A DNA stretch of 64,000 nucleotides, from assembly GCF_003730195.1 (NCBI RefSeq), contig NZ_QWGG01000002.1, positions 62,001 through 126,000 of the forward strand, read 5' to 3'. Below, piece by piece: positions 8,012 to 16,709 of this stretch. This DNA is from Halosimplex salinum. GTDB taxonomy: Archaea > Halobacteriota > Halobacteria > Halobacteriales > Haloarculaceae. The number at the start of each line of letters is the position of its first letter. Positions within the stretch are counted from its first letter, which is position 1. The notes below the pieces were generated by a model. That model searched no databases. It was not told the DNA's origin and was given only the letters and a program-made list of their open reading frames with translations. A program made the translations under genes and the position numbers.

Positions 8012-9265
8012 ATGAACGCAGGAGACCGCGTCCGCGTGGAACGCGCGGACCAGACCCACGAGGGCGTCCTCATGCCCTCGACGACCGGGGAGCACCTGGT
8101 CGTCAAACTCGAAGGGGGGTACAACGTCGGGATCGACCGCGACGAGGCCGACGTGGAAGTCCTCGAATCGGACGTGTACGACGTCGAGGACGCCCAGGCC
8201 GAGAGCGACCGCTCGACCATCGAGTTCGACGACGACCTGCCCACGGTCTCGCTCATCTCCACCGGCGGGACCATCGCCTCGACCGTCGACTACCGCACCG
8301 GCGCCGTCACCGCGCAGTTCGACGCCGAGGACGTCCTCCGCGCCGTTCCGGATCTGGCGGGGATGGCCAACTACCGCGGGCGCGTCGTCGCGAATATCCT
8401 CTCGGAGAACATGACGCCCGACGTCTGGCAGGACCTGGCCCACGCGATCCACGAGGAGATCGAGGCCGGCGCCGACGGCGTCGTCGTCATGCACGGCACC
8501 GACACGATGCAGTTCTCCGCCAGCGCGATGGCCTTCATGCTCGACACGCCGGTCCCCATCGTCTTCACCGGGAGCCAGCGCTCTGCAGATCGCCCGTCCT
8601 CGGACAACGTGATGAACGCCGTCTGCGCCGTCGAAGCGGCCAAGTCCGACTGCGCCGAGGTCCTGATCTGCATGCACGCCGACGAGTCCGACGACCGCTG
8701 CGCCCTCCACCGCGGCGTCCGCGCCCGCAAGAACCACACCTCGCGCCGGGACGCCTTCGAGACCGTCGGCGCGAAACCGCTCGGCGAGGCCGACTACAGC
8801 ATCGACGGCGACCCCGAGATCACCTTCCGCCGCGAGCACCGCGAGCGCGACGCGACCGAACTGGACGTCGACCCCGACCTCGCGACCGACGTGGAACTCC
8901 TGAAGTTCACGCCCGGCACCGACCCGGCCTTCCTCGATGCCCTCGAAGGCAAATCGGGTGTCGTGCTGGAGGGGACGGGACTCGGGCACGTCCACACGGA
9001 CTGGATCCCGCGCATCGAGGAACTCGTCGCCGACGGGACGACGGTCGTGATGACGAGCCAGTGTCTCGAGGGGCGGGTCTGCGACCGGGTGTACGACACC
9101 GGGCGCGACCTGCTCGACGCGGGTATCGTCGAGGGCGAGGACACCCTGCCGGGGACGGCCAAGGTCAAGTTGATGTGGGCGCTGGCGAACACTGAGAGCG
9201 TCGAGGAGGCGATGGCAACCTCGCTCGCCGGCGAGATCCAGGACCGCTCGGTCCCCTGGACGTAG
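8012..9265 (+). CDS. gatD: Glu-tRNA(Gln) amidotransferase subunit D
   Basis: 417 residues. An N-terminal beta-barrel domain (1-70) precedes an L-asparaginase-like domain. Catalytic signatures are STGGTIAST (first Thr, about residue 89), HGTDTMQFSA (Thr-Asp pair, about 165) and the Lys in AVEAAKSD. In archaea GatD, with GatE, hydrolyses glutamine and channels ammonia to convert Glu-tRNA(Gln) into Gln-tRNA(Gln); the organism then needs no GlnRS. gatE is not in the window. The acetyltransferase gene follows after one base, so the two are probably transcribed together. Confidence 0.92.
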   Translation: MNAGDRVRVERADQTHEGVLMPSTTGEHLVVKLEGGYNVGIDRDEADVEVLESDVYDVEDAQAESDRSTIEFDDDLPTVSLISTGGTIASTVDYRTGAVTAQFDAEDVLRAVPDLAGMANYRGRVVANILSENMTPDVWQDLAHAIHEEIEAGADGVVVMHGTDTMQFSASAMAFMLDTPVPIVFTGSQRSADRPSSDNVMNAVCAVEAAKSDCAEVLICMHADESDDRCALHRGVRARKNHTSRRDAFETVGAKPLGEADYSIDGDPEITFRREHRERDATELDVDPDLATDVELLKFTPGTDPAFLDALEGKSGVVLEGTGLGHVHTDWIPRIEELVADGTTVVMTSQCLEGRVCDRVYDTGRDLLDAGIVEGEDTLPGTAKVKLMWALANTESVEEAMATSLAGEIQDRSVPWT

Positions 9266-9266
9266 G

Positions 9267-10214
9267 ATGGAGGTCCGTCAGGCCCGCGCGAGCGACCACG
9301 ACGACATCGCGGCGTTCACCAGCGACACGTGGGGCGACCGCTTCGACCGCGGCGACTACATCGCGGACGTGTTCCCCGAGTGGATCGAGAGCGACGGTCC
9401 CGGACAGCGCACTGTCGTCGCCGAGTCGGACGGGCGGGTTATCGGCGTCTGTCAGGTCGTCCTGCTCTCCGAGCACGAGGCGTGGGCGCAGGGGATGCGC
9501 GTGGCCGACGACGCCCGCGCCGGCGGCGTCGCCGAGGCGATGAACGGGGCCTGTTTCGACTGGGCGCGCGAGCGCGGCGCGACGGTCTGTCGGAACATGG
9601 TGTTCTCGTGGAACGTCGCCGGCCTCGGCGCCGCCCGCGGGGTGGGATACGACCCGGCCACCGAGTTCCGCTGGGCCCATCCCGACCCCGACGTCGACGC
9701 CTGCGCCGACAGCGACGGGGCGAGCGGGCTGGAAGCGGTCCCCGATCCCGACGCGGCGTGGAGCTACTGGCAGCGCAGCGACGCCGACCGCGAACTCGCG
9801 GGGTTGACGCTCGACCCCGAGGAGTCGTGGGCGCTCTCGGAGTGTTCCAGAGAACGGTTCCGCGAGGCCGCCGCCGAGACCGCGGTGTTCGCCGTCCAGG
9901 GCACCGACGGGACCTGCGGCGCCGCGTATCGGACGCGCGACTACGAACGAGAGAGCGGGAGCGGTGAGGACGACGGGGAGAGCGGGGAGACCGAGCGATG
10001 GGTCGAGTACGGCGTCGGCGCGTGGGACGGCGTCCCCGCCGCGCAGTCGCTGTTCGCCGCTATCGCTCGCGACGCGGCCGATATCGGTGCGGATCGGACG
10101 CGAGTCCTGATCCCCGAGACCGCCCGACACGTCTCCGACGCCGCCTACGCCGGCATCGCCGTCAGCGAGAACCCCGACTTCGTCATGGCCGCGGATCTGA
10201 CGGGCCGGGTTTGA
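9267..10214 (+). CDS. GNAT-family N-acetyltransferase
   Basis: 315 residues. Residues 1-150 are a GNAT domain: MEVRQARASDHDDIAAFT opens beta 1/alpha 1, and MRVADDARAGGVAEAMN corresponds to the acetyl-CoA pyrophosphate loop, followed by VFSWNVAGLGAARGVGY at the motif B position. The C-terminal half (170-315) is a second, weaker GNAT-like or substrate-recruiting domain, so this is a double-domain acetyltransferase. The substrate is unknown. Its ATG starts one base after the gatD stop. Confidence 0.72.
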   Translation: MEVRQARASDHDDIAAFTSDTWGDRFDRGDYIADVFPEWIESDGPGQRTVVAESDGRVIGVCQVVLLSEHEAWAQGMRVADDARAGGVAEAMNGACFDWARERGATVCRNMVFSWNVAGLGAARGVGYDPATEFRWAHPDPDVDACADSDGASGLEAVPDPDAAWSYWQRSDADRELAGLTLDPEESWALSECSRERFREAAAETAVFAVQGTDGTCGAAYRTRDYERESGSGEDDGESGETERWVEYGVGAWDGVPAAQSLFAAIARDAADIGADRTRVLIPETARHVSDAAYAGIAVSENPDFVMAADLTGRV

Positions 10215-10262
10215 GATCGGGAGTGGCTGTAGCCAGCACTGGAAGCGACCAGCAAACTACAA

Positions 10263-10579
10263 ACAGCGTGAAAGCCCCGACCCGCTGGACTCGGGCGGCT
10301 CGTTGCGCTCCTCGGCTTCGCCTGCGGTGCTTACTTCGCCGGCCTTCGTCCAGCGGGTCGCCCCTTTCATTCCCACCCGCACAGACTGTCGAAGCAGCCG
10401 ACACGGGTGGGAATGAAAGGGGCGGCCGGTTCGAGGTGCGAGACGACGCAAGCACCGTGGTTCGAGAGAGCGAAGCTCTCTCGTCATCACGAAAGAGCGC
10501 TTCGCGCTCTTTCGAACGACAACGGAGTGAGGAGCGCAGCGAGTCGCAGCCCTCGAACCGGTCGGGGCTTTCACGCTGT
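10263..10579. repeat. Composite inverted-repeat element (family member A)
   Basis: A 20-bp perfect inverted repeat (acagcgtgaaagccccgacc at 10263-10282, complement at 10560-10579) bounds 317 bases without a convincing gene. Inside is a second perfect 21-bp inverted repeat (10359-10379 against 10404-10424) with a 24-base loop, and a 12-bp stem (gacccgctggac at 10279-10290 against 10348-10359). It thus looks like two half elements joined head to head. The same outer ends and similar filling occur at 61323-61524. It fills most of the gap between the acetyltransferase and thioesterase genes. Confidence 0.8.
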
Positions 10580-10656
10580 ACTGAGCCACGATCACGAGTG
10601 CGGTGCTGTCTCCAGCAACGCGAGCGGTTCTATCAGACACACCCACCCATCGACCG

Positions 10657-10669
10657 GAGATTTACACAG
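10657..10669 (+). promoter_or_regulatory. TATA box of the thioesterase gene
   Basis: gagatttacacag is centred about 30 bases before ATG 10692, giving a leaderless transcript. It lies 78 bases beyond the inverted-repeat element. Confidence 0.6.
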
Positions 10670-10691
10670 AGCCGGCCCGAACCACTCGCAC

Positions 10692-11087
10692 ATGGACGTG
10701 GAGACCTTCTTCGAGGAGATGCCGTTCGCGGACCTCCTCGGGATCGAACTCACGGAGATCGACGACGGCCACGCCGAGGGACGTCTCGAAATGCGCAACG
10801 AGCTGTCGTGGCACAGCGAACGCGTGCTGGCCCACGGCGGCGTCACGTACACGCTGGCGGACACCGTCGGCGGCGCGGCGCTGGTCTCGCTGGTCGACCG
10901 ACCGGTCCCGACGGTGGACATGCGGATGGACTACCTCGAAGCGGGCACCGGCGACCTGACCGCGGAAGCGGACGTCCTCCGGCAGGGGAGCGACGTGGGC
11001 GTCGTCGACGTCGACGTGTACGCCGACGACGGTGAGGCGCATCTCGCGAGCGCCCGGGGAGTTTATAAGACCGGCACGAGCGAGTGA
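10692..11087 (+). CDS. PaaI-type hotdog thioesterase
   Basis: 131 residues, normal for a single hotdog domain. The family signature HGGVTYTLADTVGGAAL (about residues 47-63) carries the His-Gly-Gly and acidic residue of PaaI-like acyl-CoA thioesterases; the beta strands VDMRMDYLEAGTGDLTAEADVLRQG follow. It should hydrolyse acyl- or aryl-CoA thioesters in the cytoplasm. The frame extends upstream into the inverted-repeat element, but the TATA box at -30 fixes the start at 10692. The gene stands between two repeat-rich gaps. Confidence 0.85.
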   Translation: MDVETFFEEMPFADLLGIELTEIDDGHAEGRLEMRNELSWHSERVLAHGGVTYTLADTVGGAALVSLVDRPVPTVDMRMDYLEAGTGDLTAEADVLRQGSDVGVVDVDVYADDGEAHLASARGVYKTGTSE

Positions 11088-11629
11088 GGGCGAATCGTTC
11101 GATCTGGCGTCGGTGCTGGGCTACTGGTTGAAGTGACCGCAACCGCGGCACAGCGACGAAAGCTCTCGGCTCGCTTGCTAGCAGTTGATTCGACCGCGCT
11201 CGACGGCAAGCGACGAAAGCTCTCGGCTCGCTCGCTCACGGCTCGCTACGCTCCCCGTTCGCGTGTCGAGGTGCTCGCTTCGCTCGCACCTCGCTCTCGC
11301 GGTCGCTGAGCAGGATATTCTCGGTCGCTCCGCTCCCTCGAATAGAGCCTGCTCAGACGACTGAACTAAACGCGAGCGAGCCTCGCCCTTTCAGTCCACC
11401 AGGACAGCAGTGCCTCCGCACAGCACCGTAGACGGCCTCACACCTCCCCAGCCGACTCCTTCGCTCACTCCGTTCGCTCAGTCATCCACCGGAAGACTCC
11501 CTCCGGTCATCTTCCGAGCCTTCGCTCGTTTCACTCGCGAAGACCTCGCACGGTGCTGTCGCGAGACGGGACTCGCGACAGCGCGCGCCAGAAGACTTAC
11601 GCAGTGTTTCACGACACCGACCGTTCTTG
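11088..11629. other. Gene-free stretch rich in direct and inverted repeats
   Basis: No credible gene is seen. A 24-base direct repeat agcgacgaaagctctcggct(cgct) occurs at 11152-11175 and 11209-11232. Dyads include gaggtgc...gcacctc (11268-11292) and ctgagcagg...cctgctcag (11306-11356). The rest is full of short tcgctcg/cgagcga palindromes, which makes spurious proteins rich in Arg and Ser in all frames. Its style matches dispersed haloarchaeal intergenic repeats. Confidence 0.6.
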
Positions 11630-12631
11630 TCACACTCGCGGTGCGACCTCGTCGCCCAGGCGTTCGACGCACTCGGCCATCGCGTCGGTGCCGATACCGG
11701 GGTAGTAGGTCCGCAGGATCACGTGGATATCGTCACCGAGCGCCTCGCCGTACCAGTCTAACTCCTCGACAACGTCGTCCGGCGTGCCGAAGACCGCCTC
11801 GTCCTTCAACTCGGAGCGGCGCTCCGCGGGGAGCTCGTCGATCGACTCGCCCTCGTACCACTCGGCGTAGCGCCGCTGGAGGTAGAAGTAGCCGTCGCGC
11901 ATCGCCTCCCACGCGTCTTCCATCGAATCTCCCACGAAACCGTGCTTGATGAGGTATATCTGGAAATCGCCGTCGATTCCCTCTTCGTCACGCACGGTTC
12001 GGATGTCCTCGACGCGTTTTCTGACCCCTTCCAGTGACAGCGAGGAGGGCGCACACCAGCCGTCGCCGATGCGGGCCGCCCGGCGGACCGCCGGTTTCGC
12101 CGCACCGCCGAGAAATATCGGCGGGTCGCCGGCCGGTTTCGGAGTCACAGAGGTTCCAGCGTCGATAGCGTGGAACTCGGGGTCGACGCCGACGGGGCCG
12201 TCGGACCACGCGCCGCGGAGGATATCGACGGCGTCCTCGGTGCGCTCGGTGCGTTCGGCCTTCGGGACGCCGAAGTTCTCGAACTCCTCGTCGCGGTAGC
12301 CGATGGAGAGGCCGAGCGCGAGGCGACCGCCCGACAGGAGGTCGACCGTGGCGGCGTCCTCCGCGAGTCGGACGGGGTCGTACAGCGGCGCGAGCGCGAT
12401 ACACGTCCCGAGCGTGATGTCGTCGGTGGCGCTCGCGAGCGCGCCGAGTGCCGGCATCGTCCCCGAGAGGTAGTCGTCGTCGGTGAAGTGGTGCTCCGAG
12501 ACCCACGCCGAGGCGAGACCGGCGTCGTCGATGGCCTCGCCGAGGGCGAGCAACTCGTCGTAGATGGCCTCGGAGGAGCGGTCGTCGTCGGGGCGGCGCT
12601 GGCAGGTGAACAGCCCGGTACCGAGGTCCAT
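11630..12631 (-). CDS. LLM-class flavin-dependent oxidoreductase
   Basis: 333 residues with a bacterial-luciferase-like (beta/alpha)8 barrel: opening MDLGTGLFTCQRR, the SAWVSEHHFTDDDYLSG segment that holds conserved flavin/substrate-contact His residues, LGTCIALAPLYDPVRLAEDAATVDLLSGGRLALGLS at the family signature (about 95-130), and PIFLGGAAKPAVRRAARIGDGWC. Members use F420 or FMNH2; haloarchaea have F420, so an F420-dependent reaction is plausible but not shown. The last residues overlap the edge of the repeat-rich gap. Confidence 0.85.
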   Translation of the reverse strand: MDLGTGLFTCQRRPDDDRSSEAIYDELLALGEAIDDAGLASAWVSEHHFTDDDYLSGTMPALGALASATDDITLGTCIALAPLYDPVRLAEDAATVDLLSGGRLALGLSIGYRDEEFENFGVPKAERTERTEDAVDILRGAWSDGPVGVDPEFHAIDAGTSVTPKPAGDPPIFLGGAAKPAVRRAARIGDGWCAPSSLSLEGVRKRVEDIRTVRDEEGIDGDFQIYLIKHGFVGDSMEDAWEAMRDGYFYLQRRYAEWYEGESIDELPAERRSELKDEAVFGTPDDVVEELDWYGEALGDDIHVILRTYYPGIGTDAMAECVERLGDEVAPRV

Positions 12632-12710
12632 ACGCCCCGTTCGTCCGGCCGCCGGTTAACGGTCCGGGCCGATCGCCGGTCGAGAGAGCGACGGCGAGGT
12701 TCACGCTCGA

Positions 12711-12720
12711 AAGATACAAC
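12711..12720 (+). promoter_or_regulatory. TATA box of the GNAT gene
   Basis: aagatacaac is centred 29 bases before ATG 12744. The spacing favours ATG 12744 over the in-frame GTG at 12729. Confidence 0.55.
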
Positions 12721-12743
12721 CGTTCACCGTGCCAATTGTTGCC

Positions 12744-13247
12744 ATGCGCGAGCAGGTCTCGTACCGGGCGGCGACGACGGCCGACGCGCCCGCCATCGAG
12801 GACGTGGCGAGGGACTGCTGGGAGCACGACTATCCCGACGTGATCAGCCGCGAGAGCATCCGCGCGGGCGTCTCGGAGTGGTACGACGTCGACCGGCTGG
12901 CGGCCGCTATCGAGGACGACACGACGCTCGTGCTGGTCGCCGAAACCGAGTCCGGCGCGGTCGTCGGGTTCGCTCACGCCGTCGTCGACCTGGAGATGGG
13001 GGACATCCTCCGGCTCTACGTCGCGCCGAGTCATCGCGGAGAGGGCACTGGCCGGGAGTTGCTCCGCGAGACCGTCGACGAACTCGCCGCCGAGGGCGCA
13101 GACACGATACGGGCGATGGTCCTCGCGGAGAACGACACCGGCACCGAGTTCTATCGCTCGACCGGGTTCGAGCGCGTCGACGAGAGCGAGACGCGCATCG
13201 GCGACGAGTCGTACCGGGAGGCGGTCTTCGAGCGAACGGCCGAATGA
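12744..13247 (+). CDS. GNAT-family N-acetyltransferase
   Basis: 167 residues, the usual length of a single GNAT domain. Beta 4 and the acetyl-CoA loop read LRLYVAPSHRGEGTGRELLRE (about 93-113), a nearly ideal Arg/Gln-x-x-Gly-x-Gly/Ala motif; NDTGTEFYRSTGFERV is the motif B helix typical of RimI-like enzymes. The acceptor is unknown. The start at 12744 agrees with the TATA position. It is divergent from the flavin oxidoreductase and convergent with the M24 gene. Confidence 0.85.
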   Translation: MREQVSYRAATTADAPAIEDVARDCWEHDYPDVISRESIRAGVSEWYDVDRLAAAIEDDTTLVLVAETESGAVVGFAHAVVDLEMGDILRLYVAPSHRGEGTGRELLRETVDELAAEGADTIRAMVLAENDTGTEFYRSTGFERVDESETRIGDESYREAVFERTAE

Positions 13248-13286
13248 GCGGCGACGAGCGGCGACTGTATCGGTCTCGACACTCGG

Positions 13287-14555
13287 TCAGTACTCTATCT
13301 GCGTGATCTCGGCGACCGGCCACTGGCTCAGCACCTCGACGCCGTCCTCGCGGACGACGACCATCTCCTCGACGCGCACGCCCTGTCGGTCGGCGGGCTC
13401 CTGCGTCTCGACGGCCATCGTCATCCCCTCCTCGATCTCGATCGGGTGGTCCGGCGAGACGCCGCGCCAGACCAGCGGCACCTCGTAGAGCTGGAGCCCC
13501 AGCCCGTGGGCCCAGTGGTTCGTCGTCAGCTGCCAGTGCTCGTCGGCGTCGTACCAGTCGGCGTGCTCGCCCGCCATGTCCGGGAAGTGGGCGGCGACCT
13601 CGTCGGTCGTGACGCCGGGTTCGATCGCCTCCAGCACCCGGTAGAGGTTGTCGACGGCGGTCTCGTAGGCGTCGCGCTGGGCGTCGGACGGGGGTCCGAG
13701 CGAGAACGTGCGGTAGTAACAGGAGCGATAGCCCAGATACCCGACGTTGTAGAAGTCGGCGTAGACGAGGTCGCCGGGCCGCATCGCGCGGTCGGTCGTG
13801 TTGGCCTGGTGTTTCGGCCAGGTGTTCGGGCCGGAGGTGAGGTAGCCGCCGCCGACGGTCGCGCCGTGACGATACAGTTCCCTGACCGCCTCGCCCCAGA
13901 CCTCGGACTCGCGCCGGCCGGGGCGGGCGGTCTCGGTGATCCGCTGGAAGCCCGCCTCGCAGATCGCGGCGACCTGTCGGAGACACTCGATCTCGTCGCG
14001 TGTCTTGGTCTTCCGGGCGTCGTGCATGAGGTCGGTGGCGTCCTTCGTCCGGGTCTCGACGCCGCGCTCCTCCAGGGCGTCGTGGAGTCGTCGAGACCCC
14101 ACGTCGACGCCCAGCGGCAGATCGTCGACGCCGTACTCGGCCATCGCGTCACTCACGAGGTCGGCCATCTTCCCGGCGAGGAAGGCGCGCGCCGAGTCGC
14201 TGCCCGAGGCGCGCGGGACGTTTCCGAGGCCGGGCGCGGCGTAGCGGATATCGTCGAGCCAGGGGCAGTTGTACCGCTGGTTGGCGGCGTGGTCGGCGGT
14301 GTCCCAGTGGACCACGTCGCCGTCCTCGGTGAGCAGGGTGTAGTGGTCGGCGCCGCTCCCGCCGGTCATCGCCAGCCCCGTTACGTAGCGGATGTTGGGG
14401 TCCGAGACGAGCAGCAGGGCGCCGAGCGGCGAGTCGTCGAGGCGGTCGAGCGCCCGCTCGTAGCGCTCGCGGCGCAGTCGCCGGACGTCGATGCGCTCCT
14501 CCCAGTCGACGGCCATCGTCCCCCGCGTCCCCGCCATGTACTCGCGCTCGTGCAT
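13287..14555 (-). CDS. M24 (creatinase/aminopeptidase P-like) family protein
   Basis: 422 residues. An N-terminal creatinase-like domain (about 20-165, with LLLVSDPNIRYVTGLAM) is followed by a pita-bread domain. Expected metal ligands: one Asp is present in VYADFYN, His in NHWAHGLGL (about 350), Glu in AVETQEP (about 383) and Glu in RVEEMVVV (about 396). At the position of the second Asp the protein has GYRSCYYRTF instead of the usual GY-x-x-D-x-x-R-T-F, so the two-metal site seems incomplete. It may be a metal-free or one-metal hydrolase rather than a prolidase. Start chosen at the ATG before HEREY; ATG at 14516 (AVDWEERIDV) is an alternative. Confidence 0.75.
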   Translation of the reverse strand: MHEREYMAGTRGTMAVDWEERIDVRRLRRERYERALDRLDDSPLGALLLVSDPNIRYVTGLAMTGGSGADHYTLLTEDGDVVHWDTADHAANQRYNCPWLDDIRYAAPGLGNVPRASGSDSARAFLAGKMADLVSDAMAEYGVDDLPLGVDVGSRRLHDALEERGVETRTKDATDLMHDARKTKTRDEIECLRQVAAICEAGFQRITETARPGRRESEVWGEAVRELYRHGATVGGGYLTSGPNTWPKHQANTTDRAMRPGDLVYADFYNVGYLGYRSCYYRTFSLGPPSDAQRDAYETAVDNLYRVLEAIEPGVTTDEVAAHFPDMAGEHADWYDADEHWQLTTNHWAHGLGLQLYEVPLVWRGVSPDHPIEIEEGMTMAVETQEPADRQGVRVEEMVVVREDGVEVLSQWPVAEITQIEY

Positions 14556-14618
14556 GGGACGGGATACGGTCGCCGGCCCAATCAAGTTACGGCAACATTT
14601 GCGAGAGGGCGGAGGCAG

Positions 14619-15707
14619 TCACTCGGAGGGTTCCGGGGTGATCGGCTCGGTCGTGGTCGCGGTGGGGGTCGGTGTCTCGGTCGGCGGGTCGGTCTCGGTT
14701 CGGGTGCCGCCGCGTCCGTCCGTTCTCGTGCTCCCGTCCGGATCCGTGGCGGTCCCTGCCGGTTCGGTCCCCTGCGTCTGTGTCCCGTCGAGCGAGTCGG
14801 TCCCCTGCGTCCGTGTGCCGTCGTCCGAGTCCGTCCCTATCGCGACCGTCACCTGCTGGTCCGCGGAGTCGTCCCGCCAGTACAGCCAGAGGCGCAGCTC
14901 GCCGCTCCCCTCGTAGCCCACGTCGTCGACCGTGACCTCCCGCTCCCAGGTCGCGGTCTCGCCGGCCGCGACCGGCAGTCGGATCGACGCCACGGGCGCG
15001 TACGCCGGGAAGTTGCGGTTCACGGCGCCGACGAACGTCCCGTCCACGTCGCCGGTGTTCTCGACGGCGAGCGAGAGCGTGAACGTCTCTCCCTGCGTCG
15101 CCGACGCGGGCGCGTCGAAGGACGTGATCTCGAAGGACGCGGGCGGCCGGGCGAGGTCCGCGAGGACGTCGTCGCCGAGCGGGTACTCGCCGCCGGGCCA
15201 GGTGATCGCCGCGCTCTCGACGTCGAGCGGGTCGGGCAACTGGCAGACGACCCAGCCGGCCGGATTGTCGACGGGGTCGTACGCGCCGCCGTAGTCGAAC
15301 AGGGCCCAGCCGCCGTATCCCACGCTGTTCTGCGCGTCGTGCGAGCCCCCGTCGGCGACCAGCGCGATCTCGTCGACGGCCGGCCGCGAGGCCGCCGCTC
15401 CGTCCAGGAGCGCGACCACGTACTGCTCGTCGCGGGCGCCGTAGACGCCGAACGAGTCCGGCGAGTTCGGCGCTGCCAGTTCGGGGACGGCGAACGCTTC
15501 GCGGACGAACTCGCCGGACGCGGTGCCTGTGTCTGTTTCGGTGTCCGGCGTCCCACTGTCCGTCGTGACCGGGACGGTCCCCGTCGGCGTCTGGGTGGGC
15601 GTCGGCGACGGCGACCCGTCGCCCGGGCCGTTCGAGTCGCCGTCGAGACAGCCCGGAACTACGGCCGTCCCGGCAGCGAGAGCGGCCAGGAGTTCGCGTC
15701 GGTTCAT
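14619..15707 (-). CDS. Secreted lipoprotein with Ser/Thr/Pro-rich ends
   Basis: 362 residues. The N-terminus MNRRELLAALAAGTAVVPGC has a twin Arg and a lipobox (VPGC, Cys 20), typical of haloarchaeal Tat-exported lipoproteins. After a Thr/Pro-rich linker (25-65) comes a globular region with a likely beta-sandwich (FTLSLAVENTGDVDGTFVG, about 190-210, CARDB-like). The C-terminal 70 residues are again Thr/Pro/Glu/Asp low complexity with repeated GTQTQGT units, probably a glycosylated cell-surface stalk. Function unknown. It would be anchored on the outer face of the membrane. Confidence 0.75.
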   Translation of the reverse strand: MNRRELLAALAAGTAVVPGCLDGDSNGPGDGSPSPTPTQTPTGTVPVTTDSGTPDTETDTGTASGEFVREAFAVPELAAPNSPDSFGVYGARDEQYVVALLDGAAASRPAVDEIALVADGGSHDAQNSVGYGGWALFDYGGAYDPVDNPAGWVVCQLPDPLDVESAAITWPGGEYPLGDDVLADLARPPASFEITSFDAPASATQGETFTLSLAVENTGDVDGTFVGAVNRNFPAYAPVASIRLPVAAGETATWEREVTVDDVGYEGSGELRLWLYWRDDSADQQVTVAIGTDSDDGTRTQGTDSLDGTQTQGTEPAGTATDPDGSTRTDGRGGTRTETDPPTETPTPTATTTEPITPEPSE

Positions 15708-15807
15708 ATCTCTTCCGTCGGTTCCGCCCGGTAAGTGTCTTCAGAAGGATACGACGACCGTTTGAGCCACGGTCCTCGTCGCACGCCCTCGTCGCGCGGT
15801 CGGCCGC

Positions 15808-16599
15808 TCAGGCCAGTTCCAGTCCGTCGAGCGCGTCGGCCAGCGCGTCGCTCTCGGTGACCTGGTCGCGGACGCCGAGCGGGGAGACGCTCACGTCGCC
15901 GTCGGAGAGGGCGAGCCGGTCGGTCTCGCCCTCGTCGTCCGGGAAGTCCACGTCGAGGTCCTCGCGGAGCGGGTCGTAACTCCGGTCCTCGAACGAGACG
16001 GCGTCACCGTCTCTGGAGACCGTCACGTCGAACGCCTCGTTCGGACGGGTGATCCGGACCGCCGGCGACTCGGCGCGTTCGGTCGGAACGTGGACGTTCA
16101 GGTAGTCGACGGCATCGAAAGCACCCGAATCGGGGAGTCGCTCGCACAGCGCCGTCGTGAACTCCGCGGAGCGGGCGAACGACTCGGGCGTGGGGTCGTC
16201 GACCTCCCCGCCGACGGGGTCGTACGTCGAGACGGCGATCGCAGGGATCCCGAGGTGGGCCGCCTCCACCGCCGCGCCGACGGTTCCCGACCGGCCGAGG
16301 CGGTGCAGGGCGATGTTCGGCCCCGGGTTCGCGCCCGACACCACGAGGTCCGGTCGCTCGTCCAGTCCGCGGAGGCCGAACGCGACGCAGTCCGCGGGCA
16401 TCCCCTCCACGACGTACCCCCACTCGTGGTCGCGCAGGCCCGCGTAGTAGGAGTTCCTCCGGCCGACGCCGCTCTGGTCCTCGGCGGGCGCGACGACCGT
16501 CACGTCGACTGCCTCCGAGAGGTGCTCGTAGAGGACTTCCAGCCCGAGGTCGTCGATGCCGTCGTCGTTCGTCAGGAGCACGTGCGGTGTCTCGTCCAT
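15808..16599 (-). CDS. surE: 5'/3'-nucleotidase SurE
   Basis: 263 residues. SurE signatures are clear: LLTNDDGIDDLG at the start (metal-binding Asp-Asp), VAPAEDQSGVGRRNS (Ser of the metal site), and VVSGANPGPNI with HRLGRSGTVGAAVEA. SurE removes phosphate from nucleoside 5'- and 3'-monophosphates in a Mg/Mn-dependent reaction. The frame is open 22 codons further up, but ATG 16599 puts the conserved core eight residues from the start as in other SurE proteins. It stands alone. Confidence 0.93.
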   Translation of the reverse strand: MDETPHVLLTNDDGIDDLGLEVLYEHLSEAVDVTVVAPAEDQSGVGRRNSYYAGLRDHEWGYVVEGMPADCVAFGLRGLDERPDLVVSGANPGPNIALHRLGRSGTVGAAVEAAHLGIPAIAVSTYDPVGGEVDDPTPESFARSAEFTTALCERLPDSGAFDAVDYLNVHVPTERAESPAVRITRPNEAFDVTVSRDGDAVSFEDRSYDPLREDLDVDFPDDEGETDRLALSDGDVSVSPLGVRDQVTESDALADALDGLELA

Positions 16600-16709
16600 C
16601 GTCGGCGGTTCGCCCGGCACACACACTGGTCTATCGGTCGACACGACGCTTGCCACGGCTGGCAAGTATCGCCGGAAAATTCATCCGCCACCCGGGCGGT
16701 TTGTGAGAC

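Noticed and set aside
10215-11640. Genomic island or integrated virus around the repeat fields
   Set aside because: No integrase, tRNA target, structural gene or shift in base composition of the thioesterase gene; repeats alone do not support it.
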